Source: SABI01 sp963677695
Lineage (GTDB): Bacteria; Spirochaetota; Spirochaetia; Sphaerochaetales; Sphaerochaetaceae
Assembly: GCA_963677695.2 (NCBI GenBank)
Contig: CAXXUJ010000001.1
Span: 930,001 to 994,000, forward strand
Length of the DNA stretch: 64,000 nucleotides
Direction of reading: 5' to 3'
Positions within the stretch are counted from its first letter, which is position 1, and each line of letters opens with the position of its first letter. The notes under the pieces were generated by a model. It was not told the DNA's origin. It searched no databases and saw only the letters and a list, made by a program, of their open reading frames with translations. The position numbers and the translations under genes are program-made. Shown here in pieces: positions 50,635 through 59,853 of this stretch.

Positions 50635-51992
50635 TTGCTGGTCAGTGTTTTAATATGCTCAAGAGCCTCAGAGATTGTTTCACAGGAGTAGTAGGTTCCT
50701 GCAGCTTTCCCCTTCTCAGTATTGGATGGGATGAGCAGTGTGGAAAATCCCATTTCAATAGAACCTTTTATTCTCTTGTCACTGAAACCGACAGGTCTCA
50801 CTTCACCTGCAAGGGATAGCTCACCCATCGAAACGAGATGAGGAGGAAGCGGTTTACCAGTGAGAGCAGAATAGAGAGCGAGGGCAAGCGGCAGTTCGAT
50901 GGCCACTTCCTTCACCTTGATTCCTCCGGCTACATTCACATAGATATCGTTTCTCGAGAGGACTATTCCTGCATGACGTTCCAGGATCGCCGCAATGCGG
51001 GACACCAGGGAAGTATCGATCTTTTCGGAGTATATTCTGGGATATCCTCCGGAATTGAGCGGTACGCTGAGAGCCTGAATCTCTACAAGGAAGGTGCGAC
51101 TGCCTTCAATGACCGTACCGAAGGATATACCGGGAGGGACAGTTCCGTGGGGACGTTTTGAAAGGAAGAAACCGGCTGGGTCAGCAACGGGGACAAGACC
51201 CTTTTCTCCCATCATGAATATTCCTATTTCATCAATGGAACCGAACCTGTTCTTGGCCGCACGTATGATCCTTGCCCCGGTTTCCGCCATCTCGAAATAG
51301 AGGACGGTATCGACTATATGTTCCACAACCTTCGGACCGGCTATCTGCCCGTCCTTGGTAACGTGACCTACAAGAAACAGTGCACTACCTGCTGCCTTTG
51401 CAGCATCCACAAGGTCAGAGGCGCAGTTTTTCATCTGAGTGACTGACCCTGCTGCAGAAGCTATCTCACTGCTTCTCAGCGTCTGAAGGGAATCGACGAC
51501 AATACAGTCAGGTTTTTCTCTATTAATGAGGTCTATGAGCGTTTCAAGCTCTGTATGGCTGAACAGGAGTATCTTATCGAGAGGGAGAGAGAGGCGCTGG
51601 GCCCGTTTTTTCACCTGCTGAGGAGACTCTTCCCCCGATACATAGATTGCTTTTTTATCTTTGAGGGAGGCAACGACCTGTAGCATCAACGTAGATTTAC
51701 CGATGCCGGGCTCTCCGCCTATAAGCGTTGCACTCCCATGCATGATAGATCCCCCGAGAACACGATCGAATTCAGATATGTTAGACTTATACATAAAGTC
51801 TTTATTTATAGGTATATCTTCAACTCGAACAAGTGTCTGCGGAGTACTGGAGGATTTCTTCTGAGAAGTACTCTTCACACTCTGCTGTTCACTGAACGTA
51901 TTCCAGCTGCCACATTGAGGACATCTACCGAGCCATTTAGGCTCGGTATTGCCGCATTCTGAGCATACAAAATGTGTTGCACTTTTCTTCAT
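50628..51992 (-). CDS. radA: DNA repair protein RadA (Sms)
   Basis: 454 residues; RecA-like branch-migration helicase. N-terminal C4 zinc finger CSECGNTEPKWLGRCPQCGS (14-33), Walker A GGEPGIGKST, the RadA-specific KNRFGS in RAAKNRFGSIDEIGIF, and a C-terminal Lon-like domain (VNVAGGIKVKEVAIELPLAL). Length and domains are complete. AAAGGA precedes the ATG. The stop lies inside one of the 21-bp repeats. Confidence 0.95.
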   Translation of the reverse strand: MKKSATHFVCSECGNTEPKWLGRCPQCGSWNTFSEQQSVKSTSQKKSSSTPQTLVRVEDIPINKDFMYKSNISEFDRVLGGSIMHGSATLIGGEPGIGKSTLMLQVVASLKDKKAIYVSGEESPQQVKKRAQRLSLPLDKILLFSHTELETLIDLINREKPDCIVVDSLQTLRSSEIASAAGSVTQMKNCASDLVDAAKAAGSALFLVGHVTKDGQIAGPKVVEHIVDTVLYFEMAETGARIIRAAKNRFGSIDEIGIFMMGEKGLVPVADPAGFFLSKRPHGTVPPGISFGTVIEGSRTFLVEIQALSVPLNSGGYPRIYSEKIDTSLVSRIAAILERHAGIVLSRNDIYVNVAGGIKVKEVAIELPLALALYSALTGKPLPPHLVSMGELSLAGEVRPVGFSDKRIKGSIEMGFSTLLIPSNTEKGKAAGTYYSCETISEALEHIKTLTSNK

Positions 51993-52004
51993 ACAATCCT
52001 TTCT

Positions 52005-52952
52005 CTAGAAATCAATCAGTTCCACTTCGAAGATCAGGTAAGAGTTGGGAGGAATGACTCCAGGGTAACCCTGCTGTCCATACCCGAGTTCGGGAGGAAT
52101 AATGAGAGTTCTCTCTTCACCCTTCTTCATGGTCACGAGAGCTTCGTTCCAGCCTTCAATGACCTGTCCGATATTGAATTCTGCAGGAGCACCTCTGGAT
52201 ACGGAAGAATCAAAAACTTTCCCGTTCAGGAGTGATCCCGTATAATGTACAGTCACTTTCTGTCCCATGACAGGAGACTCATCCCCGTCACCTTCTTCTT
52301 CAATAACATAACGGAGTCCGCTTGCAGTCTGCTTCGCATCAGGCCATCTGTTTGCAATTTCCTGGTCAAGTTCCTTCTTCAGAGAAGCGAGTTTTTCATT
52401 CTCTGCTGACTGAACAACAGAGACAGCTTTCGCGAAAGACTCTTTTGTCACTGCGAACTTCTCTGCTTCTTCACCTACTCTGACAATCTCAATCTTTTCA
52501 ATCTTGTCACCCTGAGCAATCATATTGACAATATCCTGCCCTTCAACGACGGAACCGAACACTGAGTGTTTACCGTCAAGCCAGGGAGTGGCGACATGGG
52601 TGATGAAGATCTGACTTCCATTCGTTCCGGGACCGGCATTCGCCATTGAGAGGATTCCAGGACCGGTATGCTTCAGGTCATCATGGAATTCATCAGGGAA
52701 GGTATATCCGGGTCCGCCGGTACCGGTTCCTTCCGGGCAGCCGGTCTGCACCATAAACTCATCGATGACACGATGGAAGGTAAGCCCGTTATAAAAGGGC
52801 TTTCCTGGATTCTTCAGGTTCAATTCCCCTTCTGCAAGTCCTACGAAGTTCGAAACGGTCATCGGTGTTTTTTCATATTCGAGTGAAAGCAATACCTTCC
52901 CCTTGGTAGTAGTTACTTTCGCATACACACCATTCGGTAAATTCTGTGACAT
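52005..52952 (-). CDS. Dual-family peptidyl-prolyl isomerase (cyclophilin-FKBP fusion)
   Basis: 315 residues. Residues about 8-160 are a cyclophilin (FHRVIDEFMVQTGCPEGTGT, GSQIFITHVATPWLDGKHSV, FGSVVEGQDIV). A helical linker (about 165-200) leads to an FKBP domain at about 205-315 (VTVHYTGSLLNGKVFDSSV, IIPPELGYGQQGYPGVIPPN, FEVELIDF). No signal peptide, so it is cytosolic. Such CFBP proteins, with cyclophilin first, were described from Treponema and a few other bacteria. A folding catalyst and chaperone. AAAGGA precedes the ATG. Confidence 0.93.
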   Translation of the reverse strand: MSQNLPNGVYAKVTTTKGKVLLSLEYEKTPMTVSNFVGLAEGELNLKNPGKPFYNGLTFHRVIDEFMVQTGCPEGTGTGGPGYTFPDEFHDDLKHTGPGILSMANAGPGTNGSQIFITHVATPWLDGKHSVFGSVVEGQDIVNMIAQGDKIEKIEIVRVGEEAEKFAVTKESFAKAVSVVQSAENEKLASLKKELDQEIANRWPDAKQTASGLRYVIEEEGDGDESPVMGQKVTVHYTGSLLNGKVFDSSVSRGAPAEFNIGQVIEGWNEALVTMKKGEERTLIIPPELGYGQQGYPGVIPPNSYLIFEVELIDF

Positions 52953-52970
52953 AAAAATTCCTTTATCTAC

Positions 52971-53888
52971 TTATAATTCTATAGTTTCTTCATCTATGTT
53001 GAGAAGATCATATATCTTTTCAAGATCTTTCATGCTTGTGTAAGAGATCTCAATCTTACCCTTCTGCAGCGTCCCTTTCAGTTCAACCTTCGTACCGAAG
53101 GCTTCTATGAGACGCTGCTCCACAGCAAGGATATCGGGTGTTTTGCTCTTTGGAGTTTTTCTTCCCTTGCCTGCTATCCTTTTTCCTTCATTCAGATCTT
53201 TGGCAAGCTGTTCAGCTTTTCGCACCGTCATCCCTTCCTGAAGGATCTTTGTATAAAGATAGTGCTGATCTGCCGGATTGACAACCGACAGGAGAGCTCT
53301 TGCATGACCGCTGCTGAATTCAGAGAGAAGAAGGGAGTCCTGAATCTCCTTCGGGAGCTGAAGAAGACGTATCGAGTTTGTGATAGTCGACCGCTTCTTA
53401 CCAACCCTTTCTGCAAGCTCTTCCTGTTTGATCCTTGACTGCTCGAGCAGATAGACATATGCCTTCGCTTCTTCAATCGGGTTCAGATTCTCTCTCTGAA
53501 TATTCTCGATCAACGCAACTTCCAATCTCTGCAGGTCACTGAACTTCTTGATAATGACAGGAATCTTCTCAAGACCGACTTCAAGAGCACCGCGATATCT
53601 ACGCTCTCCAGCAATGATTACAAACTCATCATCACTTATCTTCTCAACGATAAGAGGCTGAATGATACCCTGTGATCGAATCGACTCGGAGAGTTCTTCT
53701 AAGGCTTCGGGATTGAACTGCTTACGGGGCTGGTGAGGATTCGGGTGCACTTTATTAATTTCCAACAGTACATATTCACCATCGGCAGAGGCAAGTAATG
53801 CTTCAGGATTGAACACTCCATCATAGGAGTAATCATCCATAAGAGAACTGATTCCTTTTCCTAATCCATGTTTTTTAGAACTAGACAC
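52971..53888 (-). CDS. parB: Chromosome partitioning protein ParB
   Basis: 305 residues; CTP-dependent DNA clamp that loads at parS. N-terminal LGKGISSLM, then HPNPHQPRKQF, the CTP-binding GERRYRGALEVGLEKIPVII, the parS-reading HTH (KQEELAERVGKKRSTITNSI, then RLLQLP) and a basic linker before the dimerisation end. It overlaps parA by 8 bp, and two parS sites lie 1.1-1.3 kb upstream. Confidence 0.95.
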   Translation of the reverse strand: MSSSKKHGLGKGISSLMDDYSYDGVFNPEALLASADGEYVLLEINKVHPNPHQPRKQFNPEALEELSESIRSQGIIQPLIVEKISDDEFVIIAGERRYRGALEVGLEKIPVIIKKFSDLQRLEVALIENIQRENLNPIEEAKAYVYLLEQSRIKQEELAERVGKKRSTITNSIRLLQLPKEIQDSLLLSEFSSGHARALLSVVNPADQHYLYTKILQEGMTVRKAEQLAKDLNEGKRIAGKGRKTPKSKTPDILAVEQRLIEAFGTKVELKGTLQKGKIEISYTSMKDLEKIYDLLNIDEETIEL

Positions 53889-54639
53889 GGTCTACCACCT
53901 CCTTAGCTAGATTTCTATATCCTTCAGCACCTGTGCTGCTGTTGTCGTACAAACTGATAGGAAGACCATGACTCGGTGCTTCAGATAACCTGACATTTCT
54001 GGGAATCTTGGTTTCAAACACCTTCTTAGGCCAGAAATTTGTGATATCATCAACCACATCATTGGACAATCTTGTCCTTGAACTGTACATAGTAAAGAGG
54101 ATACCAAGAACATCAAGATGGGGATTGAGCTGCTTCTTCACTGATTCGATGGTACGCATAAGAAGGTTCAACCCTTCCATTGCAAAGTATTCACACTGAA
54201 GTGGAATGATAATATGTTCCGCCCAGCACATCGCATTGATCGTGACGAGACCTAATGAAGGGGGACAATCAACCAGGATATAATCCCAATCTTTTTCGAT
54301 ATCAGCGAGTGCGTTCTTGAAGAAAAACTCTCGTGCCAGCTCATTTACAAGCTCAACACTCAGCCCTGCAAGATGAATCCCACCACCTATTATATATAGG
54401 TTCTCTACAGGTGTGACCTGGTAAGCTTCTTCAGGTGGACACTTACCGACAATCACCTCATAACTTCCGGGAAGTCGCTGATTCCCTGACACTCCGCTTG
54501 TTAAATTCCCCTGTGAATCGAGATCCACGAGAAGAACTTTGTAGTTCCGTTGTGCCAGAAATGCGCCGAGGTTCAATGCAGTGGTTGTTTTTCCGACTCC
54601 GCCTTTCTGGTTTGAAAAAATAATTTTTTTAGCACCCAT
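53881..54639 (-). CDS. parA: Chromosome partitioning ATPase ParA (Soj)
   Basis: 252 residues from ATG 54639. Deviant Walker A KGGVGKTT (12-19) with the signature Lys, then LLVDLDSQGNLTSG and YILVDCPPSLGLVTINAM. No N-terminal HTH, so it is the chromosomal Soj type. Upstream in-frame ATGs lie within or above the promoter. TATTAT (54647-54652) ends exactly 7 bp before the ATG and there is no Shine-Dalgarno, so the mRNA is likely leaderless. It partners ParB in origin segregation. Confidence 0.95.
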   Translation of the reverse strand: MGAKKIIFSNQKGGVGKTTTALNLGAFLAQRNYKVLLVDLDSQGNLTSGVSGNQRLPGSYEVIVGKCPPEEAYQVTPVENLYIIGGGIHLAGLSVELVNELAREFFFKNALADIEKDWDYILVDCPPSLGLVTINAMCWAEHIIIPLQCEYFAMEGLNLLMRTIESVKKQLNPHLDVLGILFTMYSSRTRLSNDVVDDITNFWPKKVFETKIPRNVRLSEAPSHGLPISLYDNSSTGAEGYRNLAKEVVDRV

Positions 54640-54646
54640 AACAGAC

Positions 54647-54675
54647 ATAATACATAAAGTTGTTCTTCTTGTCAT
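54647..54675 (-). promoter_or_regulatory. parAB promoter
   Basis: Minus strand ATGACA (54670-54675), 17 bp, TATTAT (54647-54652), 7 bp before the parA ATG. Confidence 0.65.
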
Positions 54676-54690
54676 TAAAGAATAGAGCTA

Positions 54691-54719
54691 TTGACCATAA
54701 CTCTTTATGATAGTACATT
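54691..54719 (+). promoter_or_regulatory. Promoter of the nifU-like gene
   Basis: TTGACC (54691-54696), 17 bp, TACATT (54714-54719); AGGAGG follows before ATG 54750. Confidence 0.65.
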
Positions 54720-54749
54720 AAATGTAATTTTCAGCAGGAGGATAATCCG

Positions 54750-54977
54750 ATGATTGATAAAGTAAAAGCAGCGCTTGAAGATATAAGACCTGATCTCCAG
54801 AACGATGGGGGAGATATCGAATTTGTAAGCATGGAAGGCAAGGAAGTTGTCGTACGTCTTGTAGGTTCATGTGCAGGCTGTCCAATGAGCCAGATGACAC
54901 TCAAGAACGGTGTTGAAAGATACCTGAGAAGTGTTGTTGACCCTGAGATCGTTATTACTAACGAAAACGGTTTCTAA
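54750..54977 (+). CDS. NifU C-terminal domain protein (Fe-S scaffold or carrier)
   Basis: 75 residues, the stand-alone NifU/Nfu domain. LNDGGDIE-like LQNDGGDIEFV and the cluster-binding GSCAGCPMSQMTLKNGVE with Cys41 and Cys44 are intact. It carries a 4Fe-4S cluster between two subunits for delivery to client proteins. A GCAGGAGG Shine-Dalgarno precedes it. It is a single gene with its own promoter and terminator, between parAB and gyrA. Confidence 0.92.
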   Translation: MIDKVKAALEDIRPDLQNDGGDIEFVSMEGKEVVVRLVGSCAGCPMSQMTLKNGVERYLRSVVDPEIVITNENGF

Positions 54978-54982
54978 ACCAA

Positions 54983-54998
54983 GGTTTCACGTGAAACT
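54983..54998. other. parS site 1
   Basis: Core GTTTCACGTGAAAC (54984-54997), the central 14 bases of the bacterial parS consensus, 1.1 kb from parB. Confidence 0.93.
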
Positions 54999-55000
54999 TT

Positions 55001-55029
55001 AAACTGCCGACTCTGCTCGGCAGTTTTTT
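55001..55029 (+). terminator. Terminator of the nifU-like gene
   Basis: AACTGCCGA / TCGGCAGTT, loop CTCTGC, then a run of T (55024-55029). Confidence 0.92.
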
Positions 55030-55104
55030 CATGCTCTTCCAACAGGAATGTGTTTGAGGTCGTTCACTCAGTCAGACGAATAGTAATGATCAGTTTGTCT
55101 GGAC

Positions 55105-55140
55105 ACAAAGAAGGCCGCCATCTACTGGCGGCCATTCTCA
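55105..55140 (-). terminator. Probable gyrA terminator
   Basis: GGCCGCC / GGCGGCC (55113-55119 and 55127-55133) downstream of gyrA; on the minus strand it is followed by TTCTTTGTG, a poor but usable T-run. Confidence 0.65.
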
Positions 55141-55141
55141 A

Positions 55142-55157
55142 CGTTTCACGTGAAACG
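55142..55157. other. parS site 2
   Basis: CGTTTCACGTGAAACG, core at 55143-55156, 159 bp from site 1 and just after the gyrA stop. Confidence 0.93.
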
Positions 55158-55161
55158 TGAT

Positions 55162-57654
55162 CTATTCTTCGCTTCGTCCTTCATCACCTTCCATAATCTC
55201 TTCTTCTGATTCTTCATCTTCTGACTCGGCAGCGTCAACTACTGCAACAGCCTGAATCGAATCCTCCTTCTTCAATCTGGCTACCACTACACCTGAGGCA
55301 TATGGTCCTTGAATGGAGATGGAAGCTACCGGTACACGAATGGACTGGCCTTTCACGGTAAGTATCACAATATCATTATCATCATTCACAGAGAGTGCCC
55401 GTACAAGATAACCAGTCTTTTCACGGAAGGTATATACCTTCTGACCCATAGTGCCTCTACCATGAGGTCTGAACCCATCAAACTCAACCTGTTTACCCTG
55501 ACCCATTTCTGTGATCATAAGGATCCTTCGGTCTTCATCAATCTTGAGCAGGCCGACAACAGAGTCTCCGTTCAGCAATTTGATACCCCTGACTCCACGA
55601 GTTGATCTCCCCATCGCCCTTACTACAGAGGCAGAGAAGCGGAGCCCCTTACCATGCTTAGTGATGATCATCACATCGTCATCCTGGTTCACCAGGATAG
55701 CGTTAAACAACACATCTCCCTCATCAAGGATGATTGCGGCTATTCCTCTCTTACGTGCATTCTTGAATTTCGTGAGACTTACCTGTTTAGCAACTCCATC
55801 TCTTGTTAACATAAAGAGATAAGTATCCTCATCAAAGTCTCCGAAGGGGGTAATCGAGGTGATTTCCTCATCCTTTTCAAGGGTCGTGAGAATACCTCTG
55901 ATACTTTCACCCTTGCTGGTTTTACTTCCCTGCTGAATTTCATGCACCTTAAACCAGTAAGCTTTACCGAGATTCGAGACAGCGAGGATATAGTCGTGGG
56001 TAGAGGCGACAAAGACATGTTCAACCAGATCTTCATCCCTCAGAGTGGCAGCACGCACACCCTTTCCTCCACGTCCCTGAGTCTTGTACTCTTCAACCGG
56101 GAGACGCTTCACAAAACCCTTACTCGTCATGATGACAACAACATCTTCCTGCTTGATGAAATCTTCATCAACCATACCGGTGAGTTCAAGGTTGGAAATC
56201 TCCGTTCTTCTTACATCACCGTATTTGTTCTCAATTTCAAGAATTTCAGACTTAACAACCTGAAGAACCTTACCTTCATCAGCAAGTATTTCTTTATAGT
56301 ATATAATTTTATTATTTAAATCTTCTAATTCTTCAAGAATTTTTGTTGTTTCCAGCTGACTCAGTCGCCCCAGTCTCATATCAATGATCGCCTGCCCCTG
56401 AACCTTGGAAAGACCGAAGGTCTCCATAAGCCTCTCAAGAGCGATGGAGTTATCTGGTGAGGTCTTGATGATCTCAATGACTTCATCAATATGCTCAAGT
56501 CCGATCTTCAGACCGAGAAGGATATGAGCCCTCTCTTCAGCCTTGCGAAGATCATACCTGGTCCTCCTGACAACGACCTCTTTTCTGTGATCAACATAGT
56601 AGTGGATCATATCAAGAAGTCCGAGCTGCTGAGGTCTTCCATTCACCAGTGCGAGGTTATTGATATTAAAGTTCGTCTGAAGCGGAGTGTACTTGAAGAG
56701 CTTGTTGATAACAACTGACGGGACACCGTTCTTCTTCAGTTCGATGACAAGGCGGATACCGTCTCTATCAGATTCATCACGCACTTCACTGATCGAGCTG
56801 ATCCTACCTTTCTTCTCTTCGGCAATCTTCTTTACCAGTTCTGCCTTATTCACCTGGTAGGGGAGCTGGGAGAATACAATCTGAACCTTTCCGTTCTTCG
56901 TCTCCTCGATCTCGTAAACGCCTCGTGTGACAACCTTACCCTTTCCTGTCTGGAAAGCACTGATAATGCCTGCACGACCGCAGATCTGTCCCCGAGTCGG
57001 GAAGTCAGGTCCCTTGATATACTCCATCATCTCAAAGAGGGAGATAGAAGGATTATCAATATAGGCGGCGATTCCCTGACAGACCTCTGAGAGGTTATGG
57101 GGAGCCATATTCGTTGCCATACCTACTGCGATACCGCTGCTTCCGTTCGTCAGAAGGAAAGGAATAGCCGCGGGAAGGACTGTAGGCTGCATGAGAGAGT
57201 CGTCATAGTTGGGACCGTAATCAACTGTCTCCTTCTGAATATCTGCCAGCATCTCTTCACCGATGCGGGACATCTTCGCTTCGGTATATCTCATAGCCGC
57301 AGGCGGGTCACCGTCGATCGAACCGAAGTTACCCTGCGGATATACGGCAGGATAGCGAAGAGAAAAGTCCTGTGCGAGACGCACAAGTGCATCATAGACC
57401 GATGCATCTCCGTGCGGGTGATATTTACCGAGAACGTCACCGACAATTCTCGCAGATTTCTTGAATGAAGATGAATACCTGAGTCCCATCTCGTGCATAC
57501 CGAAAAGGATTCTTCGGTGAACAGGTTTCAGTCCGTCACGAACATCGGGCAGAGCCCTGGAGACAATGACGGACATCGCATAGTTCAGGTAGGACTCCTT
57601 CATCTCATCTGCGATATTAGTATGTAAAATATTGCTTTTTGGGGTTTCTTCCAT
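55162..57654 (-). CDS. gyrA: DNA gyrase subunit A
   Basis: 830 residues; DNA cleavage subunit of gyrase. The active-site Tyr is near residue 123 (PPAAMRYTEAKMS). The GyrA box QGRGGKG and the six-bladed C-terminal domain needed for negative supercoiling are present; the tail is acidic (SEDEESEEE). The quinolone-contact segment is HGDASVYDAL, with Ala84 in place of E. coli Ser83. AAAGGATAGG precedes the ATG, and it follows gyrB by 16 bp. Confidence 0.96.
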   Translation of the reverse strand: MEETPKSNILHTNIADEMKESYLNYAMSVIVSRALPDVRDGLKPVHRRILFGMHEMGLRYSSSFKKSARIVGDVLGKYHPHGDASVYDALVRLAQDFSLRYPAVYPQGNFGSIDGDPPAAMRYTEAKMSRIGEEMLADIQKETVDYGPNYDDSLMQPTVLPAAIPFLLTNGSSGIAVGMATNMAPHNLSEVCQGIAAYIDNPSISLFEMMEYIKGPDFPTRGQICGRAGIISAFQTGKGKVVTRGVYEIEETKNGKVQIVFSQLPYQVNKAELVKKIAEEKKGRISSISEVRDESDRDGIRLVIELKKNGVPSVVINKLFKYTPLQTNFNINNLALVNGRPQQLGLLDMIHYYVDHRKEVVVRRTRYDLRKAEERAHILLGLKIGLEHIDEVIEIIKTSPDNSIALERLMETFGLSKVQGQAIIDMRLGRLSQLETTKILEELEDLNNKIIYYKEILADEGKVLQVVKSEILEIENKYGDVRRTEISNLELTGMVDEDFIKQEDVVVIMTSKGFVKRLPVEEYKTQGRGGKGVRAATLRDEDLVEHVFVASTHDYILAVSNLGKAYWFKVHEIQQGSKTSKGESIRGILTTLEKDEEITSITPFGDFDEDTYLFMLTRDGVAKQVSLTKFKNARKRGIAAIILDEGDVLFNAILVNQDDDVMIITKHGKGLRFSASVVRAMGRSTRGVRGIKLLNGDSVVGLLKIDEDRRILMITEMGQGKQVEFDGFRPHGRGTMGQKVYTFREKTGYLVRALSVNDDNDIVILTVKGQSIRVPVASISIQGPYASGVVVARLKKEDSIQAVAVVDAAESEDEESEEEIMEGDEGRSEE

Positions 57655-57670
57655 GATTACCTATCCTTTC

Positions 57671-59653
57671 CTAGACATCGAGATTTGAGACGTAGACTGC
57701 ATTCTCTTCGATGAACTTCTTGCGAGGTTCAACCTCTTCACCCATGAGCATCGTGAAGATCTCATCTGCCTCGACCGCATCTTCCAGAGTGACCTGCGTA
57801 AGGCTTCTCGTCTCAGGATTCATCGTAGTCTCCCACAACTGATCCGGATTCATCTCACCAAGACCCTTATAGCGCTGGAGGGGAAGCTTTGAAGTATCTC
57901 CGTCCTTCGCATTATCGGTCAGGATTCTATCCCTCTCTTCATCGTTGTATGCATAGAACGCTTTCTTTCCTGCCGTAATCTTATAGAGAGGAGGCATAGC
58001 GAAATAGACATAACCTGACTCAATGAGATCCTTCATATATCTGAAGAAGAAGGTAAGAAGAAGCGTTCTGATGTGAGAACCGTCAACGTCTGCATCCGCC
58101 ATGATGATAACCTTGTGGTAACGAACCTTCTCGGGATCGAAATGGGCACCGAGACCGGCACCGAGGGATGCAATGACAGGTTGCAGCTTTTCGTTGGAAA
58201 GAACCTTGTCCTCTCTCGCCTTCTCTACATTGAGCATTTTTCCCCAGAGTGGAAGAATCGCCTGATTCTGACGGTCACGACCCTGCTTTGCACTGCCGCC
58301 TGCAGAATCTCCCTCAACAATAAAAATCTCACACAGAGCGGGATCCTTCTCCGCACAGTCGGCAAGCTTACCCGGGAGTCCTGCACCCTCTGAAGCCTTT
58401 CTGATCTTGAGACGGGCATCCCTTGCGGCATACCGCGCCTTTGCAGCCATGATAGCTTTACCGAGGATAGCTTCAATTACAGAGGGGTATTCATCGAAAT
58501 AGTTGGTCATCTTCTCGTACATGAGAGAAGAGACGATTCCCTGAACATAGGTGTTTCCAAGTTTCGACTTCGTCTGTCCCTGGAACTGAGGATCGGGTAT
58601 CTTCACCGACACAACAGCTGTAAGACCCTCTCTCAGGTCATCACCTACAAGAGGGTTGCCGAATATCTTCAGGAGACTCGGTTTCTTCTTCAACTGTTCG
58701 TTCATTACCCTTGTAAGAGCTGAACGGAAGCCGGAGAGGTGAGTCCCTCCCTCTCTGGTGTTGATATTATTTACAAAAGTAAACAGGACCTCATCAAACC
58801 TGTCATTGTACTGAAGAGCGATTTCAACCTTAACGTTCTGATCCTCACCCTCAAAGTAGATGGGATCGGGATGAACAGCCTTCTTCGATTCGTTGAGGTG
58901 CTTGATAAACTCCCTGATTCCACCTTCATAGTGGAACAGGTTCTCTTTAATTTCCTCTTCTCTTTCATCACGGATACCTATGCGGATACCCTTGTTAAGG
59001 AAAGCAAGTTCTCTGAAGCGTTCAGTGAGGACCCGGTAACTGTAGTTCTCTCTGTCGATGATGGAATAATCCACCATAAAACGGATAGTCGTACCGTTTC
59101 TGTCGGTATCGCCGATGATCTTCACAGGTTCAACAGCAACACCTTTACGATATTCCTGAGTGTAGATATGAGGAGCTCTGTAGACCGTAACTTCCAGCCA
59201 GTCAGAGAGGGCGTTTACAACCGATACACCCACACCGTGCAAACCGCCGGAAACCTTATAGGTGTCATTATTGAATTTACCGCCGGCATGGAGCTGAGTC
59301 ATGACAACCTGGAGGGTACTCACACCTTCGGTCGGGTGGATATCAACGGGGATACCTCTCCCGTTATCTTCTACGCATATGATATTGCCCTTCTCTATAG
59401 AGACAGTAATCTCATCACAATAGCCTGCCATGGCTTCATCAATACTGTTATCGACAATCTCATATACCAGGTGGTGAAGGCCGTCAGGACCGGTGGATCC
59501 GATGTACATACCAGGTCTTTTTCTGACAGCTTCAAGTCCTTTCAGGATCTGTATACTGCTGGAAGTGTAGGAAGATTCTCCGGTAACGGTTTCTGTGGAC
59601 TCACGAAGATCCGCAGCACCTTCCGGCACTCCCTCCAAATTACGTTGTTCCAT
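57671..59653 (-). CDS. gyrB: DNA gyrase subunit B
   Basis: 660 residues from ATG 59653 (AAGGA 9 nt upstream; the longer frame to 59707 has no support). GHKL domain: YEIVDNSIDEAMAGYCDEI, VEDNGRGIPVDIHP, GLHGVGVSVVNALSDW. Transducer QTKSKLGN; Toprim EGDSAGGSAKQGRDR and MADADVDGSHIRTLLLTFFF; the C-terminal RYKGLGEMNPDQLWETTMNP is intact. The N-terminal 30 residues are an extra acidic extension. gyrB-gyrA is divergent from dnaA. Confidence 0.96.
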   Translation of the reverse strand: MEQRNLEGVPEGAADLRESTETVTGESSYTSSSIQILKGLEAVRKRPGMYIGSTGPDGLHHLVYEIVDNSIDEAMAGYCDEITVSIEKGNIICVEDNGRGIPVDIHPTEGVSTLQVVMTQLHAGGKFNNDTYKVSGGLHGVGVSVVNALSDWLEVTVYRAPHIYTQEYRKGVAVEPVKIIGDTDRNGTTIRFMVDYSIIDRENYSYRVLTERFRELAFLNKGIRIGIRDEREEEIKENLFHYEGGIREFIKHLNESKKAVHPDPIYFEGEDQNVKVEIALQYNDRFDEVLFTFVNNINTREGGTHLSGFRSALTRVMNEQLKKKPSLLKIFGNPLVGDDLREGLTAVVSVKIPDPQFQGQTKSKLGNTYVQGIVSSLMYEKMTNYFDEYPSVIEAILGKAIMAAKARYAARDARLKIRKASEGAGLPGKLADCAEKDPALCEIFIVEGDSAGGSAKQGRDRQNQAILPLWGKMLNVEKAREDKVLSNEKLQPVIASLGAGLGAHFDPEKVRYHKVIIMADADVDGSHIRTLLLTFFFRYMKDLIESGYVYFAMPPLYKITAGKKAFYAYNDEERDRILTDNAKDGDTSKLPLQRYKGLGEMNPDQLWETTMNPETRSLTQVTLEDAVEADEIFTMLMGEEVEPRKKFIEENAVYVSNLDV

Positions 59654-59817
59654 ATAAATATGTCCTTGTATAATAAAAAATTGAATTCTTTGTAAGTATA
59701 TCATCAATCAGGATGAATGTAAAGGGAAGACTCTTATTTTACACCTTATATAATCTATTACATTATAAATAGTTACAAGTGTTTTTATTCTAGATTTCAT
59801 ATAGAGTGCGATGAGTC

Positions 59818-59846
59818 TTGTCAATCCGTACCTGCTGCGATATTAT
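59818..59846 (+). promoter_or_regulatory. dnaA promoter, overlapping a divergent gyrB promoter
   Basis: TTGTCA (59818-59823), 17 bp, TATTAT (59841-59846), 7 bp before the dnaA ATG. The same TTGTCAA read on the other strand gives TTGACA (59819-59824), followed at 17 bp by TATGAA toward gyrB, so the two promoters may share their -35 DNA. Confidence 0.65.
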
Positions 59847-59853
59847 ATTGATC

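Noticed and set aside
54984..55156. GTTTCACGTGAAAC pair as a terminator or mobile-element end
   Set aside because: The exact match to the parS core and the nearby parAB make partition sites the better explanation.
58739..59695. 318-codon plus-strand frame over gyrB
   Set aside because: Fully antisense to gyrB, a shadow of its codon usage.
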